DNA of 64,000 bases from Parietaria judaica (lineage: Eukaryota > Streptophyta > Magnoliopsida > Rosales > Urticaceae): positions 31,176,555-31,240,554 of the forward strand of contig OX940870.1 of assembly GCA_954871525.1 (NCBI GenBank). The letters are read 5' to 3'. Numbering within the stretch: position 1 is the first letter of the stretch; each line of letters starts with the position of its first letter. The notes below the pieces were generated by a model that did not search any database, was not told where the DNA came from, and saw only the letters and a list, made by a program, of their open reading frames with translations. The position numbers and the translations under genes were made by a program. Below, piece by piece: positions 25,000-37,038 of the stretch.

Positions 25000-27900
25000 C
25001 GTAAGCCGAAGTATGTTGAATTTGGAATATAATTGGATCGGCGAGTTTAGCCTTGTCGCAGTGCTCTCACAAACCAGATCAATTAGGTCTGGAGCAATAA
25101 TTGTTTTTTTAATAAATATTTCACAAAACATCATTAATTCACTTTTTATTTTAACACACAATTTAAATTTATTTATTCAATTTTTCGGACAACTTATCGA
25201 AAACAATTCTAAGACTCTTTCAATGGTTTTTAAAGAAGCGAAAAAATATCCAATTAGATAATAATTTTACAGTTTTTATTTTTAATAGAACAAAATTTCA
25301 ATTAATAACATTCTGATAGATATATATTAAAATTAATGAAAATGATCTAATTTTTGTATAGTATTTTTTTTTTTGCACTGAGCGCATTAAAAATAAACCA
25401 TAATTTCAACTTATTTGTTCATGTAGTTGCATATAATTATTAAATTCGAGAACGTTCGTTTGAACGTATTGTTGTGGTTGATAGTTCCGTACTTCCGTGT
25501 AGAAGTGGGACTATTTCTTGCCGATCACTTATAGACACACATGTTTGCCAAAATTATGAAACTTGCCTAAAAATTTGTTGGTGGTTGTGTTATATTAAAT
25601 TATAAATAGTGACATAAATTCAGCCACAATCTGCCATCAAAAGTCGGTCACACTTGCTATTCATGATATCTTATATACTTGTCCACTTGTTTTGTTAAGC
25701 AAATCATAATAAGTTATTGTTTACAAAATTATATATATATAAATAATAAATATGTTTATAAGCACATAAACTTTCCTATAATTCATTTATTATTCTTTTT
25801 ATGACGAGCGGATTTACGATTTTTTTTTTCTTTCTGTTTTTCTAAAAACTTAATAGATCTTACATTGAGCCTTTTATGAAAAGTTCAATTTTTTATTATT
25901 ATTGAATTTCAGAAATTGTTAGACAAATAATATATTTAGGTAAAAATATAATCACGCTAATAGAATTATATTTTTATGTGAAGAAGTTTTTCCTAGCAAG
26001 ATCTTATAAAAGAACTTGAGTAAACGTAGTGGCAGAGCCAGGATTTCAGTTCAGGTGAAGCGTAAATAAATTAAAAAGATCTATTTAATTAAAAAAAAAA
26101 TTCAAGCACAAAAATAACAATAATAACATAATATTATAAAATTTTAATAAAAAGATAAATAAATAATGTTACCTAGCACAAAATATGGCGTCACATTTTT
26201 ATCGTTTGGATGTATTGCATAATAAACGTCTCGTGATCAATATATTAATACTTTAAATTAATTAAAGTACTAAAAAAAGAACAATTAATTAACACCTTTA
26301 AATTAAGTAATAATATTAATTAATATAATTATCTTAGTATTCAATTATTACTAATTTAGTCTTTTCTAAATAATGTTAAATAGTGTAATAGTGTAAAACA
26401 TACAGTTCTGTACAGTTTTGAGCAACATTAATTATAAAATAATAAACTGTAACAATAAACATTTATTAACCTGATTATAATTAATGTTTTTTTTTTATTA
26501 AACTTTCAAACACACAAATAGTCTTTTTATTAATAAGTAATATTAATATATTTCTTTACTAATAAGTAATATTAATATGTTGCCGCACCGCACTAACAAG
26601 ATGCACATTAATATAATATAAAAAGTAAAAAAATAAAACTAAAGAAGCACTGAACTAGGATTCGTCCATGGAGAAAACACTTGCAAGTTGAGCTGCATAC
26701 ACTACACAAAGAGTTTATGTAGCAAGAATCTGAGTTATTATATATGTTGATATGTATTAAATATTTTTGAAAAATAATTTTTTTGTTTTTAATTCTTTAC
26801 GAATCATTTTTAGGTAATACCCTTACATGCATTAGGTTCTATGTAACTCCGCATGGATCAATCATCCAAAGAGATGTTAACCGTTTCTTTTAAGACACTC
26901 TAAATTAAAATAAGTAGAAAAGAATTTGTAGGAAATATATTTATAAACACATGTTTCATAAAAAGTTTAAAATAAATCAAATACATATTTAACACTATTC
27001 TAGCATTTATATAATATATTAAATATAATGAAAATACTTTCTTAAATGATAAAAATGAGCTAATAATTTTAACAATATATTGCTGAAGCTTCTTCCACAT
27101 GTCGTTTCAGCCTTTTAGGCATTAATAATAGACTTCGCTGGAAGATGAAAGATGAAATATGAAATACATAATCATAATATGTGTCTTCCAAATTAATGTT
27201 AGATTTGATCATATCTTAGTTAAATATTTTTTTAATAAAATTAGGCGCTAAATTTGCCATATATATACATGCAAATGTCAAATTCAATTAAGTTTTTTTT
27301 TTTTATATATGCAAATTTATAATTATATACATAAGATCATCCCCAAAACCACTAAATACCGTTGGGTCTTTCAACAAACCAAGCGGCAAAACCCATACTA
27401 TCTTGAGTCTTGACGTGGGATATTTCTTTTCCTACAGTGCGGCATCATATTTGAGCGTCTCCAAAATTTAATGTTTATATTTTAGTTAGGTGACAAATTC
27501 GTCATTTATATACCTACAATACGAAGCAGTATTTGCCACAACAAATCTATATATTAGAAAAAAGAAACTTGAAGTTCCACGTAAAGACATGATTTATCCA
27601 TAACTTTGCTCGTTTTGACTGGGTGTGAGCTATACGAACTATAAAGAATTGACAACGACTATACTAATTAAGTTCCCCATAATAGCCAAAACATATCATT
27701 CAAAAACTAAGACTCTATAATTAGTTATGTCACCACGTGATTAAAAAAAAAAAAGCAAAAAATTAATTAAAAAGATCCATTATATGTCACCACGTGATTA
27801 AAAAAAAAGCAAAAAATTAATTAAAAAGATCCAAAACGTGGACAAATTGTATGCCGTTGCTTAGAACTTCATGATAAAAAATTAATGAATACATTTTTTC

Positions 27901-28376
27901 TTTCGCAAAATTATTTTTAACCCCCAATAAAAATATTTAAATTAGTACTTTTTATATATCAATAAACTAATAACTTCGATAAAATAATACTTTTATAAAG
28001 CCCCGACCCTAACTAGCATGTATAAATTTACCTCAATAAAATTATAACATTGATAATATAATATAATTATTTGGTCCCAACTCCCAACGATTTTAATATA
28101 TAAGATTTTTATTGTAAGATATATTAGGCATTAGCCGAATAGCACTTAATAAAATTATGAAGTATCGATGTTTATTTACATTAACTCTAATATTAATGGC
28201 CATGTGTAGCAATTATGAGTGCATTTGATCCTTCTACTATAAATCGCAATGGATTTCAGGTTTACACATTAATGTGCAGTTATGGATGAGCAAAGACCGT
28301 TAGTTTTTGACCGCTTGAATGACCGATGATGAAGAATAAAGCTCTGAAAGTGTTGAAACTGGGGTCATTAAAAATA
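25000..28376. other. AT-rich intergenic region
   Basis: Holds a two-copy 57-bp tandem repeat at 27728-27838 (TGTCACCACGTGATT followed by poly-A). A fragment beginning GTGGCAGAGCCAGGATTT at 26030 resembles the end of a hAT MITE. No gene is supported; the ORFs are short and AT-driven. Confidence 0.45.
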
Positions 28377-28384
28377 GAGACAAC

Positions 28385-29453
28385 TAGACGTGTCAAGTGG
28401 GCCGGGCCGGCCCAGGCCCATCCGCTCCGACTCGTAAAAAAAGCGGGTTTATCCCGGCCCGTCACGTTTTTTTGTGGGCCGGGCTAGGCCTGCCCCTATC
28501 AAAAGGTCAGGCTGGGTTATGCTTTTCTAAGCCCGCCCCGAACCTGCCTCGCCCCGCCTAAAAAGCCCACCCCGCCCCGTTCAATAGCCCGCCTCGCCCC
28601 GCCCCGAAGCCCACATAAACCCGCCCCGTGGCCAACTCGCCCCGCCCCGTTAAAAATCCCACATATACCATACTTTTAAATTAAAAATCTATTAAGTTGT
28701 AATACTTATATTAATAAAAATATTATAAAAAAATTACTCTAAATATTTTATTGTTATAGAAATTAAAAATTACCTTTATATTACATAATCTATTAATTTA
28801 TTTTCTATATATATTCTACGTAACGTAGCTCTTAAATTTTTTAATTAAATTTTAACTTTATTAATCAAAATTCGCTAATCAATTTGCATTATTTGATTTT
28901 AATTTTAGTTTGAGAATGAATTAATCAATTACAACATTGATTAATTTCATGTGTAAAGCATATTCTTAATTTACTAGTTTCAACTTTACAAGTTATGATT
29001 ACTGGCCACGTTCATAAATCACTATTCTAATTTTATATTCAATAATTAATTTCAAAATCACTTATTATCATTTTATTATTCAATTATCACTATCATATTA
29101 ACTATTTAACCTCTACATCTTGAATATCACGAATCAATTCAACGTTCATTAATTTCAAACTTTCAAGTTATAAGTCGCTAATTAATTTCATAACTTACTA
29201 ATCAATTTCATTATTTGACTCGTAAAAGCCCACTAAATCCGACTCGTAAAAGCCCACTAAATTCAACTCGTAAAAAGCCCGCCCCGCCTCGCCCCGTGAC
29301 ATTGTGGGTTCGGGTTCATGGGCCAGGGTGGGCGTTGATGGCTTTTCCAAGCCGCGCCCCGCCCCGCACATTGAACGGGGCGGGTCAAGCCCGCCCCGTT
29401 TAACATGAGGGCTTAAAGGGTTGTGGGCTGGGCCGGCCCACTTGACACCTCTA
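28385..29453. mobile_element. Non-autonomous hAT element, 1,069 bp, 8-bp target duplication
   Basis: Inverted ends: TAGACGTGTCAAGTGGGC at 28385, and its complement finishing CACTTGACACCTCTA at 29453. A perfect 8-bp direct repeat, GAGACAAC, flanks it (28377-28384 and 29454-29461). Both ends are packed with GCCCCGCC/GGGCGGG-type repeats (28420-28660 and 29270-29420), separated by about 600 bp of AT-rich DNA without coding capacity. The GC-rich ends look like subterminal transposase-binding arrays. Confidence 0.93.
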
Positions 29454-29679
29454 GAGACAACTAAGGCAAGACTGTTAAAAAAAAATATTGGGACACGATT
29501 GTTCAAACTTCAAATTATTGTAGTGGCAGGTGTTTAAATAAAAACGAATAAATACTGAATGATTTATTTTGTCGTCTAATTTTTCTTTGTCGAATTTAAA
29601 TGAGAGAAGATGATAAATAGTTGGATATTGTAAATGAACACATAAATGTATATTCTAGTTATGATTTAATAGTATTATG

Positions 29680-30390
29680 TGTTGGGGTCGAATTCGGTTC
29701 CAAGAACCGAATGAGCCCACACTAGCATGGCTCAAGCCCAAAGGGATGCAAAGAGGAGACCCAAGTCGAACGAAGGCCCATCCAAAACTAAAATGCAAAG
29801 ATTGGCCCCAATTTGGTCGAAAGAAGACCAAGACGTACGACGACCCAGTCAAGGCCGAATGAAGGACGTTTTGCCCGCTCCAACGCAAATTGGGACCGTC
29901 CTACCTCAACGACTAGGAGAAGAGCCTTTGTCTGAGTCCCGACTGAGCGACGACATCAAATCGGCCGAACAAAGTTTGTTTCCTAAGAAACGACAGGACT
30001 CTACGCACGTCGAGGTCACCACAACAAATTCTAAGGGGACCACCTGATTATGGTTTTTCTTAACACCTTGTAATCAGTGCCCATTACGAGGCTCAAGTAT
30101 CTACCTATAAATAGTATAAGATGTCACTCATAAAATCCAATGATAGCGAATTAAGACAAGTACTAAGTCTTTCACCCCAAAAAGAGTACAATCTCTTAGC
30201 CCAAGAACATGATCTCTTCCCTTTTCAGCCATTGATGTACAAAATGAGAATCCAAGCTTGCACTTGGCTTTCTTCTTAATCACAAGTACTAAGGCAATGA
30301 ATGGAATGATTCAAAGGCATTTTTCATTGTTATTTTCACTATATCTCTCGTCTTCATTTCTTTAAAAATGATTATTATTCATATACGACG
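29680..30390 (+). repeat. LTR-like sequence, probable solo or truncated LTR
   Basis: Begins TGTTGGGGTCGAATTCGG. It is less AT-rich than its surroundings and contains a TATA box (CTATAAATAG) near 30105. The outer end and a target duplication could not be fixed. The 106-aa ORF at 29727-30047 is very rich in Lys, Arg, Gln and Ser and matches no family I know, so I treat it as LTR sequence. Confidence 0.4.
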
Positions 30391-30615
30391 ATATTAATGG
30401 AGGCGTACGGCCCTGATTTGTTCATCAGAGAACATCCTAAATACAGTGTTGCCACATGTGACACCGTGATTGTTGACACAAGCGGTTTTCACCTACAACA
30501 CTATGTTAAAAAATTAACTAATATTAACCCAAAAACTGTGTTGCCTCATTTTTTTTTAAATATATATTTACTACTATTTTTTCACCTTCAACCTTTGTCG
30601 TCTCAATTAAAGTTT

Positions 30616-30845
30616 TTTTTATTATTATTTTAATGGAGTGTTACTATTGACCAATATTACATGTACTCGTATTACAAGATATATAGTCATTGTAAGAACA
30701 ACCAGCACTATTTGCCTCATGCATTATCGAGCAAGATTACATATATACGCAATTCTACGTCTCAAGGGATTGAACCCATAACTTCATAAATAGTCTTATT
30801 GTAGTGAATTTATCACTGCACCAACCAAATTTAACCAAATTTAAT
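30616..30845 (-). mobile_element. SINE, copy 1
   Basis: On the minus strand the head (TTGGTGCAGTGATAAATTC) and GGGTTCAATCCC resemble tRNA-derived A and B boxes of a Pol III promoter. The 3' end TGGTCAATAGTAACACTCCATT is followed by an A/T-rich tail. It is flanked by 18-bp direct repeats differing at two positions (30598-30615 and 30846-30863), the mark of LINE-assisted retroposition. Its 3' end matches the SINE at 51690. Confidence 0.75.
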
Positions 30846-30863
30846 TCGTCTCCATTGAAGTTT

Positions 30864-32212
30864 AAACTTAAAAATAATGCTTCAATATTTTGTTTTAAAA
30901 AGTGAGAATGGAGAATCTACACATGCATACCATAAATACACATATTTGCTATGAAAAATGACGCTTAGACTAAACTATTTTTTTCCCGCCTAATTGAACT
31001 ACAATGTATACATTTTTTTTTCTTCAAAAGACGTATATAAAGTTAGAAAAACAGTGATATGATTATTTTTCATTCACGCGTCGGTTTTTATTTTTAAATG
31101 CGGCACCACATCGATCAACAAATATTTGTGGACATAACTCTATAAAAAAGAGACCGCGTCATGTTTATAGATATTAACAAATTAAATAAAAATATGGATG
31201 GAAAATAACTATACATATCTTACAACTTTCTAATTCCAACTTTATATGTTTTTGTTGCTGAAAAAAGAAAATATATATACACACGTTACGTTGTCTAATT
31301 TTTCTAACTATATACAATTTTATTGAAAAAAGATAAAAATAAAAAATAAACTGTATACCCTCAATTTCCCTTTATTCTATTTCAGATTATTTAGAAATTA
31401 GCCAAAGAATTAGAGCCAATAACCTAAAAAAGTTGCTTTGTCGTAAAGGTGCAGATAGTAAGACAAATATCCTTTACATATTGATATATATATATATATA
31501 TATATGAATCCTGACTTAAATTAATGAACATGCACGCAATTAATTCAAAAGGCAATGGACCTCACCTATCGTTATTTAATAGTCTGGTGGACAAATCAAT
31601 AAGGATTTTTTTCTTTCACAGATACATGTTTGACCCTAATTGAAAGTAAACACTTGTACATAATTAGTCATCAATCGAATTGTACATCAAACCAATTGAA
31701 TAAATTTTTGTACATAAATAGTTATCAATCGAATTGTACATCAAACCAATTAAATTATACTATTTTAATATAATTTTAAGTTTAACACTAGAAAAACTTT
31801 ATACTCCAACAAGAGCATTAAAAATTACATTTGTGCAAAAAAAAAAAAAAAATTACAACAAATACTATTCATTTAACATTTTATCAATATTTACTTTATC
31901 TATTCAATTTATATTATATTTTATATTAATAAAATACTTAAATAGTATTTAATGTTGTGAATATCAAATATAATGCAACACTATTTCATTTCACTAAAAT
32001 AGTGAGACCTTTAAATTAATATTGAAGAAGTTTAGTGTAAAATCACATCAAACTAATGTAAGTAAAATACGCAGGTACAAAGGAGAAGAGATCAAACTGT
32101 ACAATCTTTCACCAATTTGTCGTGATTTTGTCGTCAGCAATTTTTTTATTATACCTGTACTTTTTAATAGCATTATACTACGCAAAGCATACTATCTATG
32201 CATTTTTCATTC

Positions 32213-32249
<37 letters not shown>

Positions 32250-33417
32250 CCAGTAAAAAGTTTGTCTTTGGAATCCCTATAAAAATATTAATTTCTAGTT
32301 AATTTTGGAATCCCTAGACCTCATCTCTATATTTCCTATTAAGACCTTTAGATCCTCTCTTCTTGTTTCTCTCAAATCTCCAAATTAATCTCTGTAATTA
32401 GTGTGTACTCCATGAAAAATAATATAAAATGCACGGAAAAAATATATATTGAAGAATTGACAGGGACACACAAAGAAAACGTCGTGTAAAACTCGAGAGA
32501 AATCATTAGACTTCTTGACACGAGTAATTCAATCCAATGAAGACTTATAGTATTTGTAACTCATCTCTTAGATTATTTCAACACTCTTCATTAATTCTAA
32601 TAAAATTTTTTTGTATGTTTACTTTATCTTATCGTTCCAGCTTCTTTGACTTTCGAGTCTTTGATTGAATAAAAACTTATAAATATATAATTTATTTATT
32701 AATATATTATTTTTAATCTCATATTTTTATTTTCTTACAAGTTTTTTAAACAAAGAAAATAATTTGAAAATTTTAATTTTCAATAGTCTAATTAAACTTA
32801 AATATTTACAATTTATAACTTAAGGGACTAAACATTAATTGAACGATTTTTATAAAAAAGAATAAAAAAAACTCTCAGTACCAGTCCGGATTTGCATTTT
32901 GGAGGACCCGGACTAGTCTACGACCGGATAAAAAAAATGTCGCTACGTGGACGTTTTCAAGATTAATCACTAGTTGCATCTAGTCTTGAGGAGGAGTTCA
33001 AACTTTATTGTATCCCTTGTGAATGTTAAACGTGTCATTTTTGTAGTTCGGACTGGTTTGGTTGAAACATTAAGAATCATAATTATACTACTTCGCAAAA
33101 TAATAATCAATTAAGTCTAGAGATCACTTTGATAAACATTATAAACAATCCAAAAATGTGCTTTCACTTTTACTTTGTGCTTCATATTTTGGCGTAGAAC
33201 TCAGACATTTCGGAGGTGCTCGAAAACAATAAAAAGGCATTTTTAAATAGTGATTTAAGCCACCACGTCTACGTATACATTCAATCAATTCCCGACCCTA
33301 ACAACTTACCTACCATTACTACCTCTAGGTATAATCAATAAGTTAAAATAAATAAAACAATAATCATCCTATTTATATTGGTAAACCATTAATAATAATA
33401 GCAGAGAGAGTAGCTAG
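30864..33417. other. AT-rich region upstream of OSC1
   Basis: A 54-bp tandem repeat in two copies (ATCAATCGAATTGTACATC) lies at 31650-31757, with (TA)n tracts at 31485-31506 and 32217-32248. A GGACCCGG-type GC motif occurs near 32885-32920. No gene is supported. Confidence 0.45.
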
Positions 33418-33425
33418 TATAAAAG
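33418..33425 (+). promoter_or_regulatory. Putative TATA box of OSC1
   Basis: TATAAAAG follows GAGTAGCTAG and precedes GCTGAA, as in the OSC2 promoter (GAGTAGCTAG, then TATAAAAAGCTGAA). It lies 379 bp before the ATG, against 52 bp in OSC2. Confidence 0.6.
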
Positions 33426-33455
33426 CTGAAACCCTCAGGCCTCAGCCTCAACGAG

Positions 33456-33490
<35 letters not shown>

Positions 33491-33796
33491 CAACTTGATC
33501 ATATTAAAGACTGAATCTGCACGTGTCAGGCTCTGATATCATAGCCCTCAGTATGAACGTTATCTTTTATATCTAACTCTCCTACGCAGAGTTTCTCATT
33601 CAATACATCTAAAAACTCGAGCCACTTCGATTCGATCATCATCATCGAATGTTTGATCATGCTCTTCTTCTTTCATTTCTTTAATTGGTATATATATGTG
33701 TTTGTTGATAGTGATACTATATATTGACATGGTTGTGTGTGCATATATATAATACATGGTATATATACATATGCAGATTAAATAAAGAGAGCGAGA

Positions 33797-36700
33797 ATGT
33801 GGAAGGTGAATTACGGAGCTGGGTCTGAAGATCCCTACTTGTACAGCACAAACAACTTTTTGGGGAGACAAATATTCGAGTTCGATCCGGATGCCGGAAC
33901 CGCCGAGGAGCGAGCGGAAGTGGAAGAAGCTCGCCGGAATTTCTACGAGAACCGTCACAAAGTCAAGCCCTGCAGCGACCTGATATGGCGTCTTCAGGTA
34001 CAAATATATATACCCAGTTTTTGGTATATTTCTCATGAATATTAACTTTTATACACTTTATTTTTAGTAAGGGTATCATATAAAAAAATAAAAATAAAAA
34101 GATAAAAAAAAAATTAACAAGATTTATAAAATCATGAGATACTCTACTTATTTAAGATTAATATTGAAATGAAACACATAATCCTTAACTTAACGTGATC
34201 TATTCATGAACATTAAGTTCAATTTACCTTTATAGTATTGAATATACCAATTATATTATGAATGTTAACTCAAATTTAAATCATCCGTACAAAACATTTA
34301 GTTTTCAAATAACTTGTTTATTGCATATGCCGCAATAAATATTGATATTTAGTGAAAGCTAACAATTTGGTACTAACGATATAAACAATTATTAACAGTT
34401 CAATACTTTTGGCTAAAAAAAAAAGATTTGAAATATATTTTGAACTTTGAAAAACTTCAAGATATTTTTACTCGTTTTTTCCTTCTTCTTTGTTTATTCG
34501 CATCGGCATGTATTGCTTGTCAGCTAAAATATTAGACTAATTATATAAAAAAGATTATAAAATAATTTACTTCAAATTATTCAGAGCATTACAAGCGCGC
34601 CTCAATTAAATATTATAATGATTTGCGATCTTCTTAAAAGCATGGTCTGATATTATGTAATTAATTAGTAATAATGGTTAAAACTTGCGAGCAGCAAGTT
34701 TTGTGATGTTTGTCATGCACTCTATAAGATTTTGTTTACAATTACTTATCAAAGTCCTCATCTACTACTAGTATTGATGTTATGTCTTGCTGAAAATGAA
34801 CATGAATTTCCTCATCTCTAGTCTCTAGATTATATTTAGGGATAATAGCGGCAAAAGTGGCCAAAGTTAGGCCAAGTGTGCAAATAAGTGGCCAAACCGA
34901 TTTAATATCGGCATAAGTAGCCAAAGTTTACCAAACCGTGGACAGTACAAATTCCATCCATTTCATGTCAACGCCGTTAGCCACGTCAGCGCTAAAATCG
35001 TTATTTTTTCAATTGGTTTGAGATTTTAGGTCAATATATGAAAACATGATATGAACATCAAGAAGACTAATACTAAAATCAACATTAAAAATAATATATG
35101 AATATCAAGAACACTATATGAACTTCAAAAATGTTACATGAACAATAAAAACAATATATCAACATCAATAGCACAAAAAACTTCTCTAATAAATTTAAAA
35201 ATATTGCCATAAGCAAAAATACCCATTTAGCCACAAGTTTTTTTTTTAATTACTCATTGTGTGTATTAAAATGAACTAAAATATGTATGTTTTAATACGT
35301 TTGTACAAAATAAAAATTTCGTTAATAATGTTGGCCTAACATTGTTAGTTAGAGTCGAGGCTAAAATCGAGACTTTGTAATATTATTTTATTGAGATATA
35401 TTTAATTGTTAGAGACCCGAAATTTTGTTTAAGGAAATACCCATTTAGCCACAATATATTTTTAAAAATATTACTCATTATGTGTATTAAAATGTACCAA
35501 AATGGGTAGTGTTTTAAAAACTTTGTAAAAAAAGTGATAATCTCGTTAATAATTTTGGCTTCATTGTTAGTTAGAGCCGGGACTAACGGCGTTGACATGA
35601 AATGGATGGAATTTGTACTGTCCACGGTTTGGTAAACTTTGGCTACTTATGCCGATATTAAATCGGTTTGGCCACTTATTTGTACACTTGGCCTAACTTT
35701 GGCCACTTTTGCCGCTATTATCCCTTATATTTATAAGTTTGAAGTGTACTTGATTGAGACATGGTTTCCATGTATATACATATTTTTCGAAACATAATTG
35801 GTTGTCCGTTTGGGTAAGAAGCATATACTATATCTCTTCTAGAAGAAACTATACGCGATGTTACGTCGAAAGATATGGTTTTTACGTTTACAATTAATGA
35901 AAATAGTGCGTCTTTTTTCTTTTTTCTTTTTTAAATTTGTGATATTTAATTGTGCACCGTCGCATTCAAGATTCTAAAACCCGTAAGATGAATATGTGCG
36001 GTGAAATATCGACCCACTCAAGTATTGTTTTACTAAAATCAGCAGATATATACCGCAAGTAACCCGCATAATTTATAATTCTAATTTTTATTTAAATTTG
36101 TTTCTAAATAATTAATTAATATTTCTAAATATTATTATTTTACAAAAATATTATGATGAATATATACCGGTCGATTATGCTGTATATACTCATAAAATCG
36201 GATTGGCATAATCTGTAATGATTTTTAAAAGTCTTACGAAAACACTGTCGGTATACCCGTAAATTAGAATATTTAAGGGCGGTTTGCGGAGGTCGATCGA
36301 TTATATTAACAGAAAGGCTGTAAATTCAAATCACGGTAATTAGCATATGTACAATTTCATAAGTTTTTTTTTAACTCTCCGAAACTTTACAAATTGGAGG
36401 ATATGGCAGATGCTAAGGGAGAAAAATTTTAAGCAAGCGATTCCCCAAGTGAAGGTAGAAGACGGAGACGAAGTCCCTTACGAAAAAGCCGACATAGCGA
36501 TGCGAAGATCGATAACCTTCTGGTCGGCCTTGCAGTCGCCCCACGGCCATTGGCCCGCTGAGAACGCCGGAGTTATGTTCTACATCCCCCCATTGGTATT
36601 TCACTAGCTTTAAAGTTTTATAATCAAATTGTAACACATGAATGTATAAACATACATACCAAAACCGCTCTGGTTAGGTGTTTTGCATGTACATATCGGG

Positions 36701-36997
36701 AACGTTGGACACGGTATTCAATAAACACCACAAGAGAGAGATGCTGTGGTATATGTATTGCCATCAAAACAATGACGGAGGGTGGGGACTACACATCGAG
36801 GGACCAAGCATGATGATGTGCACCGTCCTCAACTACCTAGCTATGCGCATCCTCGGCGAAGGCCCCGACGGTGGCCTCAACAAAGCCTGCGCTAGGGCTC
36901 GTCGGTGGATCCTCAATCACGGTGGCGCTATGGGCTCTGGCTCCTGGGGAAAGACTTGGATGGCCGTACGTCAACTATACTCTCTCTCATATATATT

Positions 36998-37038
<41 letters not shown>

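Noticed and set aside
29727..30047. 106-aa ORF as a gene
   Set aside because: It lies in LTR-like sequence upstream of a TATA box, is compositionally biased and has no recognised domain.
33520..33545. AGGCTCTGATATCATAG near OSC1 as a retrotransposon primer site
   Set aside because: It only partly resembles the initiator-Met site, and no LTR or gag sequence adjoins it.
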